From contig JAJYKG010000164.1 in NCBI GenBank assembly GCA_021788795.1, positions 1 to 5,205 of the forward strand: a DNA stretch of 5,205 nucleotides. Reading direction: 5' to 3'. Numbering within the stretch: position 1 is the first letter of the stretch; the number at the start of each line of letters is the position of its first letter. Below the pieces are notes generated by a model, which had not been told where the DNA came from, searched no databases, and saw nothing but the letters and a program-made list of their open reading frames with translations. Made by a program: the position numbers and the translations under genes. Positions 1 through 4,061 of the stretch are shown piece after piece. The DNA comes from Thermoplasmata archaeon (GTDB lineage Archaea; Thermoplasmatota; Thermoplasmata; RBG-16-68-12).

Positions 1-123
1 GTGGGCGAGAAGGCGGTCGGTCCGGGCGCCGTGAGCGCGGAGGCCCTCGACCCGGCGCGCGTCGAGACGGAGTGGGCGGCGCGGAAGCTGCCCCTGGCGT
101 GGTCGGAGCGGGCCGCGGACTAG
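1..123 (+). CDS. C-terminal end of an unidentified protein (5' partial)
   Basis: The frame is open from the first base to a TAG stop at 121-123 and encodes 40 residues ending in KLPLAWSERAAD. Almost every codon ends in G or C, as in the well-supported genes nearby, which suggests real coding sequence. The GTG at base 1 happens to be in frame, but a 40-residue protein starting exactly at the window edge is unlikely, so this is read as the tail of a longer gene. The visible part is rich in Ala, Glu and Arg with no membrane segment or motif. I do not recognise the family. The next gene on the same strand starts 57 bases later, so the two could be co-transcribed, although the gap contains a hairpin and a possible promoter. 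Confidence 0.6.
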   Translation: MGEKAVGPGAVSAEALDPARVETEWAARKLPLAWSERAAD

Positions 124-130
124 GGTCCGC

Positions 131-150
131 GGCGGCATCCTTAGGCCGCC
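131..150 (+). promoter_or_regulatory. GC-rich hairpin containing a TATA-like CCTTAG core
   Basis: GGCGGC (131-136) can pair with GCCGCC (145-150) around an eight-base loop ATCCTTAG. It lies directly after the stop of the upstream gene but has no following T-run. The AT-richer core around 137-145 lies about 40 bases before the ATG at 181. A transcript start about 27 bases downstream would leave a 13-base leader that includes the AGGGG at 171-175. The same CCTTA core recurs ahead of the tRNA gene (ACCTTAAG). Promoter and terminator readings are both possible; neither is strong. Confidence 0.25.
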
Positions 151-180
151 CCCTGTCTCCTAAGGACTCCAGGGGATCGC

Positions 181-678
181 ATGGAGGCGCGCGGCTGGGA
201 CGTGGCGAAGTACTTCGTCCACGGGCTCGCCCTCGGCGTCCTCTTCCTGATCGTCGGCGCGGCCTGGACGTTCGTGATTGTGCTCCTGGTGATCTGCGGC
301 CTGTGGATCGGACTGGCCACCGGCCTCGTGCTCTTCTTCGTGCTCATCGGCTACCTGAACGGCTACGTCGCATGGCTCCTCTGGTTCCCGGTGCGGACCG
401 GCTTCGTGCCGACCCTGGGCCACGGGGTCCTTCTCTTCCTCGCCCTGCTGCCGCTGAACCTGGTCGTCCTCGGCGTGCACCTGCTCGTGACCCCGGACCT
501 CCTGGTCTCGCTGGGGATCTTCATCGTGACGGCACCCGCCTTCGGCTACGTCGCGAAGCGCGTCGCGGGCGTCTGGGAGATTCGCTCGTACGACGTCGCG
601 AGGTTCGGCGAGCTGCCTCCGGGCCCGTCCTCCGAGGGGGAGGCGGCGCCGCTCGTCGAGGACGACGATCGCGAGTGA
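181..678 (+). CDS. Small integral membrane protein of unknown function, about four TM helices
   Basis: The product is 165 residues. Hydrophobic stretches at about 12-37, 41-68, 82-103 and 107-125 suggest four membrane helices; the second could be a longer re-entrant segment. A Pro-Arg loop (FPVRTGFVP, 69-77) lies between helices two and three. After the last helix comes a soluble tail of about 40 residues with the basic-aromatic segment KRVAGVWEIRSYD (126-138) and a strongly acidic end (EDDDRE). There is no cleavable signal peptide and no catalytic motif that I can name. The ATG at 181 is supported by AGGGG five bases upstream and by hydrophobicity beginning soon after it. The gene ends 6 bases before the convergent aldehyde dehydrogenase stop. 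I do not recognise the family, and the neighbours give no clue to its role. Confidence 0.8.
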   Translation: MEARGWDVAKYFVHGLALGVLFLIVGAAWTFVIVLLVICGLWIGLATGLVLFFVLIGYLNGYVAWLLWFPVRTGFVPTLGHGVLLFLALLPLNLVVLGVHLLVTPDLLVSLGIFIVTAPAFGYVAKRVAGVWEIRSYDVARFGELPPGPSSEGEAAPLVEDDDRE

Positions 679-684
679 CGCGGC

Positions 685-2190
685 TCAGAGGGGGTCGCCG
701 AAGGTCGTGTAGTGCCACGGCTTGCGGTCCGCGTCCGTCATGTCGACGAACACGTGCTTGAGGTTCGTGTACTCCTCGAGGCTGTAGATGCTGAGGTCCT
801 TCCCGAACCCGGACTGCTTGTAGCCGCCGTGGGGCATCTCGCTCACCAAGGGCAGGTGCTCGTTGATCTCCGCGGCGCCGAAGCGCATCGCGTTGGCCAC
901 GCGGAAGGCGCGGTGGACGTCCTTGGTCCAGACGCTCGAGTACAGGCCGTAGACCACGTTGTTCGCGATCTCGATGGCCTGCTCCTCCGTCTTGAAGGAC
1001 ATCGCCGTGACGAGAGGGCCGAAGACCTCCTCGCAGCTGATGCGCATGTCGAACGTGGCGTCGCTGAAGAGGGTGGGCAGGTAGTACCAGCCCTTGTCGA
1101 ACGCCTTGCCCTTCGGGCGGCCGCCGCCGATCTCGAGCTTCGCGCCCTCCCCTTTGGCGATCGCGGCGTACTTCTCGACCTTCTCGCGCTGCTTGTCGCT
1201 CACGAGGGGGCCGAGGTCCGTGGACCGCTCGAGGGGGTCGCCGATGCGGATCGTCTTGAGGAGCTCGACCATCCGCCGGACGAACTTCGGGTAGATCTTC
1301 TCCTGGACGAGGAAGCGCGCGGCCTGCGTGCAGTCCTGTCCGCCGTTGACCATGGACGCGGCCACGGCGCCCCGGGCCGCGGCCTCGAGGTTGGCGTCGT
1401 CGAAGACGATGAAGGGCGCCTTCCCGCCGAGCTCGAGGTGCAGCCGCTTCACGTTGGCCGCGCCCGCGCGCATGATCTCCTTGCCCGTGGACGTGTCCCC
1501 CGTCAGGGAGACCATGTCGACCTTCTCCGAGGACGCGAGCGCCTCGCCGAGGACCGCACCCGGTCCCGTGATCACGTTCACCGTGCCCGCGGGCAGCCCG
1601 GCCTTCTCGATGATCTTGGCCAGCTCGATCGTCGTGATCGGCGTCAGGGACGCCGGCTTGAGGACGACCGTGTTGCCGGCCGCGAGGGCGGGGGCGATCT
1701 TCCAGATGTCCATCATGAACGGGTAGTTCCACGGGGTGATCGAGCCGACGACGCCGATGGGCTCGCGGCGGAGGATGCTCGTGGCCCCGTAGGCGAACTC
1801 CATGGACGCGGAGCCCGCGAGGGTGCGGGCGGCCCCGGCCATGAACCGCAGGTTGTCCACGCTGAAGGGCAGGTCGCCGTCCCGCGCCTGCTTGATCGTC
1901 TTGCCCTGGTTCTTCGACTCCAGGATCGCGAGGCGGTCCATGTCCGCCTCGATGAGGGCCGCGAGCTTCAGGAGCGCCGCGGCGCGGTCGCCCGGCGTCA
2001 TCCGCGGCCACTTGCCCTTGTCGAACGCCTCTCGCGCCGCGTCGATCGCGGCCTCGGCGTCGGCCTTGCTGCCCTTCGGGACGTCCGCGAGCTTCGCGCC
2101 GTTCGCGGGATTGATGACCGTGTAGGTCTCGCCCTTCTCCGCCTCGACCCACTCCCCGCCGACGTAGTTGAGATACTCCGGCTTCGGCAA
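685..2190 (-). CDS. NAD(P)-dependent aldehyde dehydrogenase, gamma-aminobutyraldehyde dehydrogenase-like
   Basis: The 501-residue product has the full ALDH superfamily length and should oxidise an aldehyde to its acid with NAD(P)+ in the cytoplasm. Visible landmarks are the oxyanion-hole Asn in TPWNYPF (N155), the coenzyme-binding Lys in VLKPA (K178), a Rossmann turn GDTSTGK (231-237), the general base in LELGGK (E253), the nucleophilic Cys in NGGQDCTQ (C287) and the ribose-binding Glu in CEEVFGP (E388). The C-terminal stretch EINEHLPLVSEMPHGGYKQS (441-460) and the following GFGKDLSIYSLEEY are typical of the YdcW/PatD and betaine-aldehyde group. Substrate choice within that group (aminobutyraldehyde, betaine aldehyde or another aldehyde) cannot be settled by eye. 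Ser181 replaces the Glu usually seen after the KPA motif. The TTG start at 2190 is chosen because GGGGAGG lies five bases upstream and homology begins there (YLNYVGGEW). The aminotransferase gene lies 161 bases upstream on the same strand. Confidence 0.93.
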   Translation of the reverse strand: MPKPEYLNYVGGEWVEAEKGETYTVINPANGAKLADVPKGSKADAEAAIDAAREAFDKGKWPRMTPGDRAAALLKLAALIEADMDRLAILESKNQGKTIKQARDGDLPFSVDNLRFMAGAARTLAGSASMEFAYGATSILRREPIGVVGSITPWNYPFMMDIWKIAPALAAGNTVVLKPASLTPITTIELAKIIEKAGLPAGTVNVITGPGAVLGEALASSEKVDMVSLTGDTSTGKEIMRAGAANVKRLHLELGGKAPFIVFDDANLEAAARGAVAASMVNGGQDCTQAARFLVQEKIYPKFVRRMVELLKTIRIGDPLERSTDLGPLVSDKQREKVEKYAAIAKGEGAKLEIGGGRPKGKAFDKGWYYLPTLFSDATFDMRISCEEVFGPLVTAMSFKTEEQAIEIANNVVYGLYSSVWTKDVHRAFRVANAMRFGAAEINEHLPLVSEMPHGGYKQSGFGKDLSIYSLEEYTNLKHVFVDMTDADRKPWHYTTFGDPL

Positions 2191-2195
2191 CCTAT

Positions 2196-2202
2196 CCTCC
2201 CC
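2196..2202 (-). promoter_or_regulatory. Strong Shine-Dalgarno fixing a TTG start for the aldehyde dehydrogenase
   Basis: On the minus strand GGGGAGG is followed by the spacer ATAGG and then TTG CCG AAG. It decides the start: the only upstream in-frame ATG (at 2310) would add 40 residues with codon use unlike the gene and no match to the usual ALDH N-terminus. Confidence 0.75.
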
Positions 2203-2230
2203 AGGAGTGGGCGTAGGATGGCGGGAGAGG

Positions 2231-2245
2231 GTAAGTACGTTTCGC
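2231..2245 (-). promoter_or_regulatory. Candidate BRE/TATA box for the aldehyde dehydrogenase
   Basis: The minus strand reads GCGAAACGTACTTAC, a purine-rich BRE-like start followed by an AT-richer TATA-like stretch in otherwise GC-rich DNA. A start of transcription about 27 bases downstream (near 2209) would leave a leader of about 19 bases, just enough to hold the Shine-Dalgarno at 2196-2202. This suggests the dehydrogenase can be transcribed independently of the aminotransferase. The identification is by eye only. Confidence 0.35.
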
Positions 2246-2289
2246 GCGGCGGGACGCCACCCTCGGGAGGGAGCGCTCGGTCCCGATGC

Positions 2290-2305
2290 AACCTCAAACA
2301 AGGTT
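2290..2305 (-). repeat. Short inverted repeat in the aminotransferase/dehydrogenase gap
   Basis: AACCT and AGGTT pair around a six-base loop (TGTTTG on the minus strand), followed at once by GTTAAC (2303-2308), itself a palindrome. It is the most AT-rich patch of the 161-base gap between the two minus-strand genes and lies about 47 bases after the aminotransferase stop. It could be a weak terminator, since archaeal terminators are T-rich, or an operator. The stem is only five base pairs, so it may also mean nothing. Confidence 0.25.
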
Positions 2306-2351
2306 AACATGCGGCGCCGAGCGATCCCGGGTCCGGTGGTGTCCGCCCCGC

Positions 2352-3449
2352 TCACTTCCGCAGCTTCGCCAGGGTCTCCGGGAACGCGGCCGCGAAGCGC
2401 TTCGCGTCCCTCTCCGGCACCGTGTACGAGACGCGGAAGAACTTGCTGCCGTTGAGCTTGGAGAGGTAGGAGCCCGCGCGGCCGTGGACGAGGTGGTCGT
2501 GCAGCAACCGCTCCTCCAGGGCCTCCGGGTTCACGCCCGTCGCGCTCACGTCGATCACGAACATGTTGGCCTTGGACGGGTAGACGGGCAGGGTGGCGCC
2601 GTCCACCTTGTCCACCGCACCCTTGATCGTCCGCTGGTTGGCCTCGCACGTCTTGCGGATCCCGGGCAGCCACTCCTTCTTCGTCTGGAGCGCCGCCAGC
2701 GCGGCGTGCTGCGCGAGCACGTTGACCCCGAGGGGGTTCGTGTCGTACTTCTTGACGTCCTTCATGAGGTCCGTCGGGCCGAGGATCGCGCCGATGCGCA
2801 TGCCCGCGAGCCCGGGAGCCTTGCTGAAGCTGTACGAGAGGAGGGTCTTCTCCGGGTAGAAGTCCGTCGCGAGGACGTGGTCCGGGTTGAAGTCGCGGTA
2901 CGTGATGTCGTCGACCAGGACGAGGTCGTGGTCCCGCGCGACCTCCGCGAGCCCTTTCACCTGGGAGCGCGTGCACGCAGAGCCCAAGGGGTTGTCCGGG
3001 TCGATGAGGACCATCGCCTTCGTGGCCGGCGTGACGGCTTCGTTGGCCCACTCCGCCGTGAGGACGTAGGGCTTGCGGTAGATGTCCACCGCCTTCACCT
3101 TCGCGCCGCACATCTCGATTTCCGCGTGGATGGGCAGGAAGGCCGGGTCCGTGGACACGACCTCGTCGCCCGGGCGGAGGAGGGCGCGGGTCGCGGCGTA
3201 CTCGCCTTCGATGCCGCCGTTCGTGAGGACCAAGTCGAAATCCTCGAGCTTCAGGTCGTCGAGGATGGCCTCGGGGAGGCCGAAGATCCCGCGCTTGAAC
3301 GGGTAGTTGTTGAACTCGCGCGACTCGAAGCTCTTGCGAATCGCCTCGAGGACCGCGGGGTGCATCGGGAGGGTGTTCGTGTTCTGGGACATCCACGCCA
3401 CTTCGGCGCGGTGCTGGTGGGCGAACTCGAAGTTGTCGATCGAGGCCAT
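2352..3449 (-). CDS. PLP-dependent class I/II aminotransferase (fold type I)
   Basis: The 365-residue product is of normal length for a compact class I/II aminotransferase and should move an amino group between an amino acid and a 2-oxo acid, using pyridoxal phosphate. Signature positions are the Gly-Gly phosphate loop in LTNGGIEGEY (75-84), the Asn of DPDNPLG (N153), the Asp that pairs with the pyridine nitrogen and its Tyr partner in DDITY (D181, Y184), the Schiff-base Lys in SFSKAPGLAGMRIG (K210) with Arg218, and the C-terminal substrate-carboxylate Arg in FFRVSYT (R339). That Arg favours alpha-amino acid substrates over simple diamines. The closest feel is archaeal aspartate or histidinol-phosphate-type aminotransferases; I cannot name the substrate. 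The ATG at 3449 has GGAG seven bases upstream. The dehydrogenase follows on the same strand, and a GyrI-like gene diverges 150 bases away. Confidence 0.9.
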   Translation of the reverse strand: MASIDNFEFAHQHRAEVAWMSQNTNTLPMHPAVLEAIRKSFESREFNNYPFKRGIFGLPEAILDDLKLEDFDLVLTNGGIEGEYAATRALLRPGDEVVSTDPAFLPIHAEIEMCGAKVKAVDIYRKPYVLTAEWANEAVTPATKAMVLIDPDNPLGSACTRSQVKGLAEVARDHDLVLVDDITYRDFNPDHVLATDFYPEKTLLSYSFSKAPGLAGMRIGAILGPTDLMKDVKKYDTNPLGVNVLAQHAALAALQTKKEWLPGIRKTCEANQRTIKGAVDKVDGATLPVYPSKANMFVIDVSATGVNPEALEERLLHDHLVHGRAGSYLSKLNGSKFFRVSYTVPERDAKRFAAAFPETLAKLRK

Positions 3450-3487
3450 GGGACCACTCCGGCGTCCGCGCCCACGCCCGACCCGCC

Positions 3488-3498
3488 TCTTATCGCTT
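3488..3498 (-). promoter_or_regulatory. Candidate TATA box of the aminotransferase
   Basis: On the minus strand AAGCGATAAGA is an AT-richer patch preceded by ACC. Its centre is about 27 bases from a start near 3465, giving a leader of about 16 bases that contains the GGAG at 3457-3460. The 150-base divergent gap (3450-3599) holds a second AT-richer stretch around 3544-3563 that could serve the plus-strand gene; I see nothing else in it. Confidence 0.3.
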
Positions 3499-3599
3499 GT
3501 GGTCGAAGGGAAAGGACGGGCCCGGGAGACGCGCCCTCGCGTAGGGAACTTGCACAACCTACATCCCCCCGCGGGCCGCTCGGCCCGTCGGTCGGGAGC

Positions 3600-3893
3600 A
3601 TGACGTGCTGCGAGGCGATGCACCGGGCCTTCGACGCGAAGGCGAACGGTGAGATCCAGGTGGGCGAGCTCCCCGCGTGGACGCACGTGTCCGGCAAGGT
3701 GGCGTGGTACGTGTACCAGGGGCCCTACAGCGAGATGACCTCCCGGGGCTGGGAGCTGTTCTGGCGCAAGTTCGCGACGGCCAACCTGAAGATGGAGGGC
3801 GCGCCCGGCGACGTCTATGCGTGCAGCCCGGGCTGCCACAAGGAGGACCGCCAGGAGACGATGCTGACGATCTTCTGGGCCCCCGTGGCGTGA
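3600..3893 (+). CDS. Small GyrI-like (half-domain) putative ligand-binding protein
   Basis: The 97-residue product resembles one repeat of the GyrI-like / AraC effector-binding domain. Its features are a lead-in strand after ELPAW (23-27), the strand plus turn VAWYVYQGPYSEM (34-46), an amphipathic helix (WELFWRKFATANL, 51-63), the GAPGDVYACSP turn (68-77) that in the family reads G-x-P-x-x-x-Y-x-x-x-P, and a closing strand TIFWAPV (90-96). Full GyrI-like domains have two such halves and about 150 residues, so this would be a single module, perhaps working as a dimer. No DNA-binding domain is present, so a stand-alone small-molecule binder is more likely than a regulator. Cys3, Cys4, His8, Cys75, Cys79 and His80 are unusual for the family. 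GGGAG sits only one base before the ATG, so translation may not depend on it. The family call is by pattern and moderately sure; the reading frame itself is well supported. Confidence 0.7.
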   Translation: MTCCEAMHRAFDAKANGEIQVGELPAWTHVSGKVAWYVYQGPYSEMTSRGWELFWRKFATANLKMEGAPGDVYACSPGCHKEDRQETMLTIFWAPVA

Positions 3894-3896
3894 GCG

Positions 3897-3910
3897 CGGA
3901 AAACCTTAAG
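3897..3910 (+). promoter_or_regulatory. Candidate BRE/TATA box of the tRNA-Val gene
   Basis: GCGGAAAACCTTAAG spans the end of the short gap after the GyrI-like gene; the purine run is BRE-like and ACCTTAAG is TATA-like. Its centre lies about 33 bases before the mature tRNA 5' end at 3938, leaving a short 5' leader to be removed by RNase P. It starts 4 bases after the upstream stop codon. Confidence 0.45.
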
Positions 3911-3937
3911 CGGAATCAGTTGTTAGGCCGCGAAGCC

Positions 3938-4010
3938 GGGCTCGTGGTCTAGTGGTTATGACGTCACCCTGACACGGTGAAGGTCACCGGTTCGAATCCG
4001 GTCGAGCCCA
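3938..4010 (+). tRNA. tRNA-Val, anticodon GAC
   Basis: A full cloverleaf can be drawn without mismatches in the acceptor, anticodon or T stems. The acceptor is GGGCTCG (3938-3944) with CGAGCCC (4003-4009), and A4010 is the discriminator. The D arm is GTC/GAC (3947-3949, 3960-3962) with the conserved GG at 3954-3955. The anticodon stem is TCACC/GGTGA (3964-3968, 3976-3980) around CTGACAC, which puts GAC at 3971-3973 and reads the valine codon GUC (and GUU by wobble). The T arm is ACCGG/CCGGT (3986-3990, 3998-4002) around TTCGAAT. There is no intron and no encoded CCA. The gene is complete although an integrase begins 51 bases downstream, as expected when an element integrates at the 3' end of a tRNA gene and restores it. 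Confidence 0.97.
3986..4010 (+). other. Probable attachment site (att) at the tRNA 3' end
   Basis: Tyrosine recombinases of archaeal elements commonly use the T-arm to 3' end of a tRNA gene as the crossover region. Here the integrase gene follows directly, reading outward, so the 3' part of the tRNA is the natural candidate for one att half. The exact core cannot be set because the second copy would lie at the far end of the element, outside the window. Coordinates are therefore approximate. Confidence 0.55.
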
Positions 4011-4015
4011 CTTCA

Positions 4016-4030
4016 ATTCCGGTTCGGAAT
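4016..4030 (+). repeat. Perfect 5-bp inverted repeat just after the tRNA
   Basis: ATTCC and GGAAT pair around the loop GGTTC, starting 5 bases after the tRNA discriminator base and ending at the integrase TATA-like box. Possible roles are a binding site for the recombinase or a structure at the tRNA 3' trailer. No T-run follows, so a classical terminator is unlikely. Confidence 0.35.
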
Positions 4031-4040
4031 CTATATCTAT
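4031..4040 (+). promoter_or_regulatory. TATA-like box for leaderless integrase transcription
   Basis: CTATATCTAT is by far the best TATA match in the window, and its centre lies 26-27 bases before the A of the ATG at 4062, the spacing expected if transcription starts at the start codon itself. No Shine-Dalgarno is present between 4041 and 4061. The spacing favours 4062 over the out-of-frame ATG at 4051, whose frame closes after about 47 codons. Confidence 0.55.
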
Positions 4041-4061
4041 CCAGCCGCGAATGCGTTCCCC

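Noticed and set aside
521..2152. Long minus-strand reading frame of 543 codons overlapping the aldehyde dehydrogenase in another frame
   Set aside because: It is an Arg/Gly/Pro/Ala-rich shadow frame of the kind high-GC genes produce; the frame with ALDH motifs covers the same DNA.
2191..2310. Upstream ATG at 2310 as start of the aldehyde dehydrogenase, or fusion of aminotransferase and dehydrogenase in one frame
   Set aside because: The extension has non-gene-like codon use and no match to ALDH N-termini; the TTG at 2190 has an ideal Shine-Dalgarno. The aminotransferase is in another frame and has its own stop at 2352-2354.
712..3599. Long plus-strand frames antisense to the aldehyde dehydrogenase and aminotransferase
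   Set aside because: Composition is Arg/Val/Asp/Leu-rich with no domain pattern, and both regions are fully explained by the minus-strand enzymes. Only the last 97 codons of the frame ending at 3893 are a real gene.
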